Assembly (NCBI GenBank): GCA_019639115.1
Contig: JAHBSM010000003.1
Span: 186,001 to 250,000, forward strand
Source of the DNA: Acidobacteriota bacterium
GTDB lineage: Bacteria > Acidobacteriota > Blastocatellia > Pyrinomonadales > Pyrinomonadaceae
Direction: 5' to 3'
DNA length: 64,000 nucleotides
Shown piece by piece: positions 37,861 through 46,600 of this stretch. The translations under genes were made by a program, and so were the position numbers. Positions within the stretch are counted from its first letter, which is position 1. Each line of letters opens with the position of its first letter. The notes beneath the pieces are model-generated. The model saw only the letters and a list, made by a program, of their open reading frames with translations, was not told where the DNA came from and ran no database searches.

Positions 37861-38850
37861 TCATAACAAATCCAGAAACTCGTTCAATTCCTTAGGCAGC
37901 GGCTGTTCGAAATCCATTCTTTCGCCGGTTTTTGGGTGTGTGAACGCAAGCTTTTCCGCGTGGAGGAAGAACCGGCCGAGGCGTTCGACCGCCTTCTTTA
38001 TTTCCTGATCGGCGATGGTGTTGTCGCGGCCTTCGTTGTAGGTGGCGTCGCCGACGACAGGGTGATTGATCGAGGCAAGATGAACGCGTATCTGATGCGT
38101 GCGGCCGGTCTTGATATGGACATCGACCAGCGTGAACTTTTCGAACCGCTGCCGAACTTTCCAAAGACTCAACGCACTTCGCCCATTAGCCGCGACGGTC
38201 ATTTTCGTCCGATGCCAGCGGTCGCGGGCGATGGGACGGTCGATGATGCCGCTCGAGCGTTCGATGTGGCCGTGAACAAGTGCAACGTATGACTTCTCGA
38301 CCTCTCGATTCTGAAACTGCCGCGACAATTCCTCAGCCGTTTGCTCATCTTTGGCCACCAAGATCAGTCCCGAAGTATCTTTGTCGAGCCGATGAACGAT
38401 CCCAATGCGGTGCGGCATTTCAGATCCCAGATCCCGGAACCCGGACTCCGAACTCGCTTTGTAGTTTGAGATCTGAAATTTGCAATGCCAAGCGATCGCA
38501 TTCGCCAGAGTTCCCGATACTATGCCCGCACCGGGATGCACGACCATTCCCGCGGGTTTGTTTATCACAGCCAGAAACTCGTCCTCGTAAACAATGTCCA
38601 GCGGAATGTCTTCGGGCTCGAACGCTGTGGGTGTCAGTTCTGTAAGTTCGGCCTCGACGCGGTCGCCGTCACGTAGTTTATAAGACGGTTTGGACGGAGC
38701 GTCATTTACAAGCACTTCCTCGGCATCTATCAGCCTCCGGATCCTGACGCGCGACCAGCCGTTGATCCTTTCGGCCAGGAAAGCGTCGAGCCGCATACCT
38801 ACAAGCTCGGCCGTCACAACAAAGCTCCTTGTCTGCCCCGAAGTGTCCAC
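37861..38850 (-). CDS. rluD: RluA/RluD-family rRNA pseudouridine synthase
   Basis: 329 residues, GTG start that shares one base with the lgt stop (TAGTG). An N-terminal S4 RNA-binding domain (MRLDAFLAERINGWSRVRIRRLI) precedes the catalytic domain with NKPAGMVVHPGAG, GIVHRLDKDTSGLILVAK (catalytic Asp in HRLDKDTSG) and KTGRTHQIRVHLASI. It isomerises uridines in 23S rRNA; RluD itself is inferred, other RluA-type targets are possible. Residues about 124-145 (KFQISNYKASSESGF...) are an extra loop just before the catalytic motif and coincide with the 63-base palindromic element. Confidence 0.92.
   Translation of the reverse strand: MDTSGQTRSFVVTAELVGMRLDAFLAERINGWSRVRIRRLIDAEEVLVNDAPSKPSYKLRDGDRVEAELTELTPTAFEPEDIPLDIVYEDEFLAVINKPAGMVVHPGAGIVSGTLANAIAWHCKFQISNYKASSESGFRDLGSEMPHRIGIVHRLDKDTSGLILVAKDEQTAEELSRQFQNREVEKSYVALVHGHIERSSGIIDRPIARDRWHRTKMTVAANGRSALSLWKVRQRFEKFTLVDVHIKTGRTHQIRVHLASINHPVVGDATYNEGRDNTIADQEIKKAVERLGRFFLHAEKLAFTHPKTGERMDFEQPLPKELNEFLDLL
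38417..38479 (-). repeat. 63-base inverted-repeat element inside the pseudouridine synthase gene
   Basis: ATTTCAGATC (38417-38426) and GATCTGAAAT (38470-38479) form 10-bp inverted ends around a short internal region with repeated CAGATC and CCGGA/TCCGG motifs. The length is 63 bases (21 codons), so the frame is kept. It encodes the loop between the GTLANAIAWHC and GIVHRLDKD blocks, where family members have a variable, usually shorter segment. Confidence 0.6.
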
Positions 38851-39665
38851 TAGGTTTTCGGTTCTTCGGGCCGTGCCTCTTTGGTCGGCCTGCTACGGAT
38901 CAGCAGGAACGCCAGAGCAGCCACCGCCACGAGCAGGCTTACGATCTGCGAGGTTGAGAGCCCCGTCAGCGCAGTTAGCCCAAAAAGCTCGCCGCGAGGA
39001 TCGTCACGAACGAACTCGACCAGGAACCTGAACGTCGCGTAGATCAAGCAATAAGCGATAAATATCTGCCCGTCGAATTTCTTACTTCGATGCAGATATA
39101 CAAGCAGGCCGCATACGGCGAGCATCGCAAATGATTCGTATAGCTGCGTCGGATGGAGGAAAAGGTCAGCACCGTCCGGCCCGTAAACCGGCACACCCGT
39201 GTATTCGTGGCCGAGTTGGGTGAAATGAACGCCCCAAGGGACGTGGGTTTCTTTGCCCCAGCAGCAGCCCGCAGCAAAGCATCCCTGTCGGCCGAACGCC
39301 TGTCCGAGCGCAACGCCCGGAGCAAAGGCGTCGGCGACCTTCCAAAATGGCATCTTGTAAAAATATGACGTTGCTATCACCGTCACGACGCCGCCAATGA
39401 TGCCTCCATAGACCACACCGCCGGAACGCAGAAAATCCAGCGTAAAGACGTGCACGTCCGGCTCGACCAGAAACATCAACAGCTTGGACCCCGCCAACCC
39501 GCCGACAAGCGTCCAAAGCCCGATATCGTAGATACGATCCCCCGAGAGCCCGTCGCGCCTGGCCAGCCGCGCCGCGAGCCACAACGCAGCAAGCATTCCC
39601 AACGCAAGCCAAATGCCGTACGCCGTTATAGGAAAATCGCCGATGCGAAAAAGTTCAGGGTACAT
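38850..39665 (-). CDS. lgt: Prolipoprotein diacylglyceryl transferase
   Basis: 271 residues with about seven membrane helices. YGIWLALGMLAALWLAARLARRDG, GGVVYGGIIGGV, the Lgt signature GQAFGRQGCFAAGCCWG and HPTQLYES are present. It transfers diacylglycerol from phosphatidylglycerol to the lipobox cysteine. It overlaps lspA by 11 bases, so the first and second steps of lipoprotein maturation are co-expressed. Confidence 0.95.
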   Translation of the reverse strand: MYPELFRIGDFPITAYGIWLALGMLAALWLAARLARRDGLSGDRIYDIGLWTLVGGLAGSKLLMFLVEPDVHVFTLDFLRSGGVVYGGIIGGVVTVIATSYFYKMPFWKVADAFAPGVALGQAFGRQGCFAAGCCWGKETHVPWGVHFTQLGHEYTGVPVYGPDGADLFLHPTQLYESFAMLAVCGLLVYLHRSKKFDGQIFIAYCLIYATFRFLVEFVRDDPRGELFGLTALTGLSTSQIVSLLVAVAALAFLLIRSRPTKEARPEEPKT

Positions 39666-40182
39666 CTATTGCTTTCGTATCTTCGGATGCCGCGGACCTT
39701 CGCTTCGCCAAGATCATGTCCAGCATCAGCAAGCCTGCTCCTACAACGATCGCGATATCGGCGACGTTAAATGTCGGATAGTGCCACGCCCCGAACTGTA
39801 CGTCGATGAAATCTACCACGAACCCGAGCCGGAGCCTGTCTGTCAGATTGCCCGCAATGCCCGCGAACAGCAGAGCCAGGGAGCCGAGCATACGGTCGTC
39901 GGTCTTTGGCGTGCGCCAAAAATAAAATAGGACCAACACTCCGGCCAGCCCAGCCACGGCAGACAATCCCCAGCGGCCCGCGTCGCCGTGATCGTCCAGC
40001 ATCGAGAATGCGGCTCCGGTATTCTGCGCGTATGCAAAATTGAGGAACCCGTCGATGATCGTCCTGTCGCCGCCGAATCGCAGAGACTTGACGGCCCATG
40101 CTTTCGACATCTGGTCGATCATAAAGACGGCCCCCGAGACCGCCAGGTATCCTAACTTCCAAAAGATGTCGTTCCTTTTCAC
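39655..40182 (-). CDS. lspA: Lipoprotein signal peptidase II
   Basis: 175 residues, GTG start, four membrane helices. Conserved NTGAAFSML, GNLTDRLRLGFVVDFIDV (first catalytic Asp in VVDF) and FNVADIAI (second catalytic Asp) define this aspartyl membrane protease. It cleaves diacylated prolipoproteins. The order ileS - lspA is a widely conserved arrangement; the 84-base gap to ileS holds no minus-strand terminator. Confidence 0.95.
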   Translation of the reverse strand: MKRNDIFWKLGYLAVSGAVFMIDQMSKAWAVKSLRFGGDRTIIDGFLNFAYAQNTGAAFSMLDDHGDAGRWGLSAVAGLAGVLVLFYFWRTPKTDDRMLGSLALLFAGIAGNLTDRLRLGFVVDFIDVQFGAWHYPTFNVADIAIVVGAGLLMLDMILAKRRSAASEDTKAIDVP

Positions 40183-40266
40183 GCGTTAACAAGTATATGA
40201 GACTTTAGCTCTTATTGCCCGGCTGTATCGCCGACAGCATTTTTTTAGCAGGCCTGGGCGTGCCTT

Positions 40267-43116
40267 CTAGGCGGCTAATATCTCCGTCAGGGCGCCTGCG
40301 CACCTCTCGCATACGGTCGGCCATTCGTTGAATTCACCGACGCGCGTTGAATAGTTCCAACAGCGCTCGCATTTTTCGCCGTCTGCCTTTTTGATGTTGA
40401 CCTCGAAAGCCTCGCCCTCGTGGACCTCGACCTGCGAAACTATGAACACATATCGAAGCTCAGCGTAATGGTCCAGCAGTGCCCGCGTCGTGTCGTGGTC
40501 CGCGGTCAGTATCACCTTGGCCTCGAGCGAAGACCCGATCAGCTTTTCGCCGCGGGCCGTTTCGAGCTTTCGCAGTACTTCGTCGCGGATCTCGAAGATG
40601 CGTTCCCAGCGGGCGTCAAGATCAGCATCGGCCGCACCCGAATCCGCAGGAAATTCCTCAAGGTGCACGGATCCCGACTCCTTCCCCGGGAGATTCTCCC
40701 ACGCCTCGTCCGCCGTAAAAACGATCAGCGGGGCCATCAGTCGAATAAGCGAATCTGCGATCCTGTACAGAGCGGTCTGAGCCGAGCGCCTCTCACGGCT
40801 GGCCGGCGCCATTATGTAAAGCCGATCTTTGATGATGTCAAAGTATCTGGCCGACAGTGTCACTGTGCAGAAGTTATACAGCGCGTTGTAAACGGCCTGG
40901 AAATCGTACCCTTCGAACCCGGCGATCACGCGCGAACGCACACCTTCGAGCTGCGAGAGCGCCCATCGGTCGAGCTCGTTCAATTCGGCTATCGGGAGGG
41001 CATCCGCCCTTGGATCGAATCCGTCGAGATTGCCGAGCGCGTAGCGAAGCGTGTTGCGCATCTTGCGATACGCATCGACGACACGCTGGAGGATCTCGTC
41101 CGAGCAGCGGACATCTTCGGTGTAGTCGACCGCCGCAGCCCACAGCCGCAGCACATCTGCTCCCGAACGATCGATGATCTCTTTCGGCGCGGTCACATTG
41201 CCGAGCGATTTCGACTGTTTGCGGCCCTCGCCATCGACCACCCAGCCGTGCGTTATGATCTGCTTGTAAGGCGCCGTATCGTGCGCCGCGATGCCGCAGC
41301 TCAAACTTGAGTTGAACCAGCCGCGGTATTGGTCGCCGCCCTCGAGATATACGTCCGCGGGGAACCGCAGCGTGTCGCCGCGAGTTTCGAGCACCGCAAC
41401 GCACGACGATCCGCTGTCGAACCATACGTCGAGAATATCGGTCTCTTTGCGAAACTCCTCACCGCCGCACTTCGAGCATCGGTAGCCGTCGGGAAGCAGT
41501 TCGCCGGCCTCACGTGCATACCAGGCGTCGGCTGTCTCCTTTGCAAAAATATCCGCGACATGATCGACTATCGCCGGTTCGGCGACCGCTTCGTCGCAGC
41601 CGCCGCAGTAGAACACCGGGATCGGAACTCCCCACGCCCGCTGTCTGGAAACACACCAATCGGGACGGCCCTTGAACATATTCAGCATTCGGCCTTCGCC
41701 CCAGCCGGGATGCCATTTGACCCGTCCGATCTCTTCGATCGCACGCGACCGCAGGCTCCCTCCGTCAACGGCCTCATCCATCGAGATGAACCACTGAGGT
41801 GTCGCACGAAAGATGACCGCATTCTTGCATCGCCAGCAATGCGGATATCGATGTTCGTATCGCTCGGAATGCAGCAGCATTCCGCGGTCGCGGAGGAATT
41901 CGACGATCTTCGGGTTCGCGTCGAAGATGTTCATCCCCGCGAAATGCTCGACCTCATCGACGAATCGCCCTGCCGCATCGACCGGATTATATATTTCAAG
42001 GCCGTATGCCTTGCCGATATGAAAATCGTCCGCTCCGTGCCCCGGAGCCGTATGCACACAGCCGGTCCCGCTCTTTTTTGACGATCTGCCTTCGAATCGA
42101 ACGTCGAGTTCTGTCTCGGCATCGGCTTCGCCTAGCGTGACGTGCTCGCCGTTCATTATCAGCGACTGGCGGTCGATCCAGGGATGCCGGCACTCCATCC
42201 TGTCAAGCTTCGATCCTTTGAATCGCGCTAGTTCGGCCGTCGTTTCGAATCCGCAGGTCTCAGCAAATCCGCCTGCCAATTCGCTCGCAACGATGTAAAC
42301 CTCTCCCGATGTCTCCAGAGCCGAATACTCGAACTCCGGATGTACCGCGATGCCCAGATTCGCCGGCAGCGTCCAAGGCGTGGTCGTCCATATGACCAAC
42401 GACGACGCCTTGCCGGCCAACGCCGGATCGATCGCCGCCGGATCGGTCGCTAGCGGGAATTTCACATACACGGAAGGCGACGTATGCTCGCGATACTCGA
42501 CCTCGGCCTCGGCCAACGCCGTCTGGTCGTGCGTGCACCAATAGACCGGCCGAAGCCCTTTGTAAACAAATCCTCTCTCGAGAAATCGGCCAAATAGTCT
42601 CGCTGTCGCCGATTCATATTCCGCCGACATCGTCAGGTAGGGATTGTCCCACTCGCCGAGTATGCCGAGCCGCTGAAAGTCGCGCGTCTGGTTATTCATC
42701 GCCGTAGAGGCGTGTTCGCGGCAGATCCGTCGAAAACTCGCGACCGGAATATCGGCCTTGTTCTTTCCCTTTTCGTTGAGTTTTCGCTCAACGTGTGTCT
42801 CGATCGGCAGCCCATGGCAATCGTAGCCCGGCACGTAAGGCGCGTCGTAGCCCATCATCGTCCGCGATTTGACGACCAGGTCCTTGAGTATCTTGTTTAG
42901 CGCTGTGCCGATATGGATGTCGGCGTTGGCATAAGGCGGGCCATCGTGGAGAATGAATTTCTCGCGGCCGGCTCGCGATGCAAGCACTTTTTGATACAGC
43001 CCTGTCTCCTGCCATTTCTTCAGTCGTGCGGGCTCCATTTGGCCGAGGTTCGCTTTCTGCGAAAAGTCGGTCCGGGGCAGATTTACGGTCTTCTTAAGGT
43101 CTAGTTCTTCACTCAT
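40267..43116 (-). CDS. ileS: Isoleucyl-tRNA synthetase
   Basis: 949 residues from MSEELDLKKTVNLPRTDF; ten further in-frame upstream residues would be encoded by the leader hairpin and are rejected. Class I motifs HIGTALNKIL-type HIGH (DGPPYANADIHIG) and KSLGN (KMSKS equivalent, RKQSKSLGNV), the CP1 editing domain (TTTPWTLPANLGIAVHPE, GTGCVHTAPGHGADDF), and a C-terminal zinc finger (CERCWNYS...CERC) are present. It charges tRNA-Ile. The start codon lies four bases after the T-tract of an intrinsic terminator, and no standard ribosome binding site is seen outside that hairpin. Confidence 0.97.
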   Translation of the reverse strand: MSEELDLKKTVNLPRTDFSQKANLGQMEPARLKKWQETGLYQKVLASRAGREKFILHDGPPYANADIHIGTALNKILKDLVVKSRTMMGYDAPYVPGYDCHGLPIETHVERKLNEKGKNKADIPVASFRRICREHASTAMNNQTRDFQRLGILGEWDNPYLTMSAEYESATARLFGRFLERGFVYKGLRPVYWCTHDQTALAEAEVEYREHTSPSVYVKFPLATDPAAIDPALAGKASSLVIWTTTPWTLPANLGIAVHPEFEYSALETSGEVYIVASELAGGFAETCGFETTAELARFKGSKLDRMECRHPWIDRQSLIMNGEHVTLGEADAETELDVRFEGRSSKKSGTGCVHTAPGHGADDFHIGKAYGLEIYNPVDAAGRFVDEVEHFAGMNIFDANPKIVEFLRDRGMLLHSERYEHRYPHCWRCKNAVIFRATPQWFISMDEAVDGGSLRSRAIEEIGRVKWHPGWGEGRMLNMFKGRPDWCVSRQRAWGVPIPVFYCGGCDEAVAEPAIVDHVADIFAKETADAWYAREAGELLPDGYRCSKCGGEEFRKETDILDVWFDSGSSCVAVLETRGDTLRFPADVYLEGGDQYRGWFNSSLSCGIAAHDTAPYKQIITHGWVVDGEGRKQSKSLGNVTAPKEIIDRSGADVLRLWAAAVDYTEDVRCSDEILQRVVDAYRKMRNTLRYALGNLDGFDPRADALPIAELNELDRWALSQLEGVRSRVIAGFEGYDFQAVYNALYNFCTVTLSARYFDIIKDRLYIMAPASRERRSAQTALYRIADSLIRLMAPLIVFTADEAWENLPGKESGSVHLEEFPADSGAADADLDARWERIFEIRDEVLRKLETARGEKLIGSSLEAKVILTADHDTTRALLDHYAELRYVFIVSQVEVHEGEAFEVNIKKADGEKCERCWNYSTRVGEFNEWPTVCERCAGALTEILAA

Positions 43117-43119
43117 CAC

Positions 43120-43160
43120 AAAAATCAAAAGGCCCCAAGCTCTCATTCAAGCTTGGGACC
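43120..43160 (-). terminator. Terminator/attenuator hairpin abutting the ileS start codon
   Basis: Minus strand: stem GGTCCCAAGCT / AGCTTGGGGCC (8-base loop) followed by TTTTGATTTTT ending four bases before the ileS ATG. The 5' arm GTCCC can pair instead with GGGAC at 43209-43205, an alternative antiterminator-like helix. The GGGG in the 3' arm is the only Shine-Dalgarno-like run for ileS. It could also simply end the clpS transcript. Confidence 0.7.
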
Positions 43161-43185
43161 TAAGCAAACCACGCCATTTCGCGGC

Positions 43186-43224
43186 TCAGCACCAGCCGAG
43201 CAGTGTCCCGAATCTATTGTTCAT
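43186..43224 (-). CDS. Candidate 12-codon leader peptide before ileS
   Basis: ATG to TGA encodes MNNRFGTLLGWC. A GGAGG lies at 43241-43237, 12 bases before the ATG (slightly long spacing), and an extended -10 (TGCTATCCT, near 43265-43257) precedes it. The last codons Leu-Gly-Trp-Cys and the stop sit in a perfect 7-bp hairpin (GCTCGGC-TGGT-GCTGAGC), so a translating or stalled ribosome would open it. No isoleucine codon is present, which argues against classical Ile attenuation; sensing of Trp/Cys or a stalling peptide is possible. It may be chance. Confidence 0.45.
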   Translation of the reverse strand: MNNRFGTLLGWC

Positions 43225-43270
43225 AATGGGCGATGGCCTCCGCATATTCAATAAATAGGATAGCACATAT

Positions 43271-43591
43271 TTATTCCTGTTCGACAGTACAAAGCAGCGG
43301 ATACTGCCGAGCCCGGGCGAGATTCATCGCTTTCTGGCATTTTTCATATGCGATCTCGTACGGGTAAATGCCGGCGACGCCGACGCCCTGATTGTGGACA
43401 TTGAGCATTATGACGACGGCCTCGGCCTCGGTCCGTTTGAAAACGTATTCCAGAACAAACACGACGAAGTCCATCGTCGTAAAATCATCATTATGGAGCA
43501 GCACCTTAAAGAGCTTGGGCTTCTCGAGCCGCGTCTTTCGCTCCGGGAGTACGCCTACGCCGCCTTCCTCTTTATCTGTCCGCTCGGGCAT
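43271..43591 (-). CDS. clpS: ClpS N-degron adaptor
   Basis: 106 residues. The core LFKVLLHNDDFTTMDFVVFVLEYVFKRTEAEAVVIMLNVHNQGVGV contains the N-degron pocket residues (HNDD, DFV, M, H) of ClpS. It delivers proteins with bulky N-terminal residues to ClpAP; the window also contains aat, which makes such N-termini. It is followed by the structured ileS leader. Confidence 0.94.
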   Translation of the reverse strand: MPERTDKEEGGVGVLPERKTRLEKPKLFKVLLHNDDFTTMDFVVFVLEYVFKRTEAEAVVIMLNVHNQGVGVAGIYPYEIAYEKCQKAMNLARARQYPLLCTVEQE

Positions 43592-43663
43592 CGTTCCATT
43601 ATACCGTCTCTTGATCGGTGATCTGAGACGGCAAATGCAAATCTTAGTATTCGGTGATCTTTG

Positions 43664-46600
43664 CTAGACGCCTGCCTCGACGGTCGCTTTGCGTTCGAGC
43701 TTGCCCCATCCGACCACCGCACCGCGAATAGCTGTATAGACAGATCTGACCATGACCCAATACATGACCTGACGATATCCGAATCGCTGGATCAGCAGCC
43801 AGCCTAGCAGCCGTTTCTGTTCGCCTTTCTCCATCATGAACGCGGCGAACGCGCCGAGCCAGTCAACCGCAAGGAACAACGCGTAATAGAAGACCACCTG
43901 ATTCAGGTTCGTCGGCGTATGTGCATATTCCTGTTGATGCGATAGCGAACTAACGGCGGCCGAAACCAGAGTCCAAACGAACATAAGGTCCATCACCGGC
44001 GATATCAGCGGGAACAGCACCTGAAATATCCAGACGTTCGGCATAGCTACGAACCCGAGCGTTCCAAATCGCGGATTCAGCAGTGCGTTCTTATGTTTCC
44101 ACATACACTGGAGCGTGCCGAACGACCATCGGAAGCGCTGTTTGGCTAGGTCGCGAAGCGAATCCGGTGCTTCGGTCAACCCGATCGCTTTTTCTTCGTA
44201 GCCGATCTTGTATCCGAGCTTTCGCACCTGTATGGTCAGATCCTGATCCTCTGCAAGCGTATCGGGCGAGAATCCTCCCGCTTCTTCCAGCACGCTGCGT
44301 CGCCAGGCTCCGACCGAGCCCGGAACCACAGTGATGCAGTTGAGCGACGCAAATGCACGCCGGTCGAAATTCTGCGATGTCACATACTCGAGAGCTTGCC
44401 ACTTCGTGACGATGTTGATGCGGTTGCCTACCTTTGCATTACCGGCGACCGCACCGATCCGTTCGTCGGCAAAACGGGCGGCAAGCGCCGGTACGGTCTC
44501 GGGCGTGAACAGCGTATCGGCATCGAGCGCGATCACGATCTCGCCCTTTGCTCGAGTCCAGCCGTAGTTGAGAGCTTCGGCCTTGCCGCCATTGGCCTTT
44601 GTGAGAACCGTTACGCGGCCGTCACCCGCAAATCGGTCGCGGGCTGTCGCATAGGTCAGGTCGGTCGAGCCATCGTCCACAACGATGATCTCGATGTCTG
44701 GATAATCTGAGGCGAGAAGGCTTTCGACTGTCCTCACGATAACCTTGTCTTCGTTATATGCCGGCACGACCACCGAAACCTTCGGCCGGTGCCCCTCGCC
44801 GAAATGCGCGGATTCGCGTCGTCGCGAACGCACGTACTGAGCGAACGCCAGTACCCCGATGAAGACCATCCGGCCAAGGCCGAGGATGATGCCTATGAAG
44901 AATATCCACCGCATCAGCCATCCTGCGAGCGATGCAAGATAGAACACGAATCCATCCGTTCGCGTGTAGAAGGTCTGGTCGTCCGGGATTATCGGCATCG
45001 TCTGCTCGGGGGTCATATTCGCCAGTCCGCCGATGGTCGTGAACTGGAACCCACGAGCTCGAAGTTCGTGGATGATCCGCGGCAGGGCCTCGATCGTGGC
45101 TGATCGGTCGCCGCCGCTGTCGTGCATCAGAATGATATTGCCGCGTTCTTCCGGCGTGTTGATCGCCGCCTGCTTTAGTATCTCTTCGACTATCTGGTCG
45201 GACGTATGCGGGCTGCCGTCGTCGTTCTTGAGTTTCCAATCGTCCGTGTCCAGGTGAAGCCCGACCGATATGTAGCCGAGATTCTGAGCCTGTACCGTCG
45301 GATCGACCTCATCGGGTGTCCGAGGCTCGGCATCGCCGAAAAAAGGCGCCCGGAACAGCCGCGTCGAATGCCCTGTTAGCGACTCGATCAAACGCTGAGT
45401 CGCGTTCAGCTCCAGATCGACCATCCGCTTCGGCACCTCGCCTAGGTTCGGGTGTGTGAACGAATGATTGCCGATCTCGTGGCCTTCGGCGACTATCCGT
45501 TTTACGATCTGAGGATTTGCCTGTCCGTTCTCGCCGACTATGAAGAATGCCGCCGGCACATTCTCCTGCTTTAGAATGTCGAGTATCTTCGGCGTCCACA
45601 CGGGGTCGGGCCCGTCGTCAAATGTTAGAGCGATCTTCCCGGGCTGGTCGCCGGTTCGCTGGATGATATATGACGAGGGTATCTGCCGATATGTCTGATC
45701 CGTGATCTCGCCCGCCGGACCGACGGTGATATCGCGGATGCCGTCCTTTGGCTCCGCGATCACCTGCAGTATCTCGCCCGTGCCGCGAAACGTGACATCG
45801 TAACCGTATTTGATAGTCCTAAGGTCGGCGGCGGGCGAGATACGCTCCTTGGATCCAAAGACCTTCCATATCGAAGGATCCTCACTGCCGAGCCGCCACA
45901 ACGCAAAACCCGCTACTTTGTATCTGGTAGAGCTTTCAATCTGGTTATATGCGCTTGCGGCATCCAGAAACCATATCGAATGTTCCTTGCCGTCCTCCTC
46001 GGTATATGTGAAGTACGGATTCTTTGACTGCGGGTCGAACTTGATCTCAGTCGGCGAATCGAGCGATTCGCTCGCGGCAAGCAGCGCCTCCTGAAACGAC
46101 ACCGTCTCGGCCTCCGATCTGTCATTCGCCCAGTTATAGCCGTAGTTACCTATGCAGACGATGGTCCTCGCAGGTGACAATTCGGCCATTCGTTTCTTCA
46201 GGATCGAATCGAACCAATCCTGGCCTGCGACCGGCCCCGGCCCGCTGGTGGACCAATGCTGGTCATAGGCCATAAGCATCAGATAGTCGTTGACTCCTGC
46301 GTAGGCCCGATAGTTCCAATCCGGATTGTCGAACGGCACGGCCTGGGCAAGTATCAACCCGCGTGACCTGAACTCCGCGTGGAGCGAGCGCATGAATTCG
46401 AAAAGATCCGGCTGCATCTTGGCCGGCACCTCTTCGAGGTCGATCGTGATACCGCCGAATCGGTACTTTTCGATCGTATCCAGCAGGTTAGCGATCAGTT
46501 TCTGTCTGCCGTCCGGGCTGCTGATCGATGCGGCGAGGATGTCAGTATTCCACTGTTCGTTCTTGTAGTTCTGCAGCAGCGGCAGGACCGGCATATCGGG

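Noticed and set aside
40221..40245. Hairpin GCTGT / ACAGC followed by ATTTTTTT on the plus strand
   Set aside because: It looks like a terminator, but no plus-strand gene precedes it and the stem is only 5 bp. It lies antisense in the ileS-lspA gap; not enough to call.
43114..43270. Canonical T-box riboswitch before ileS
   Set aside because: The terminator (GTCCCAAGC...GCTTGGGG) and a TGGT sequence recall T-box leaders, but the conserved 14-base T-box core is missing and the space after clpS is short. Kept as an unclassified structured leader.
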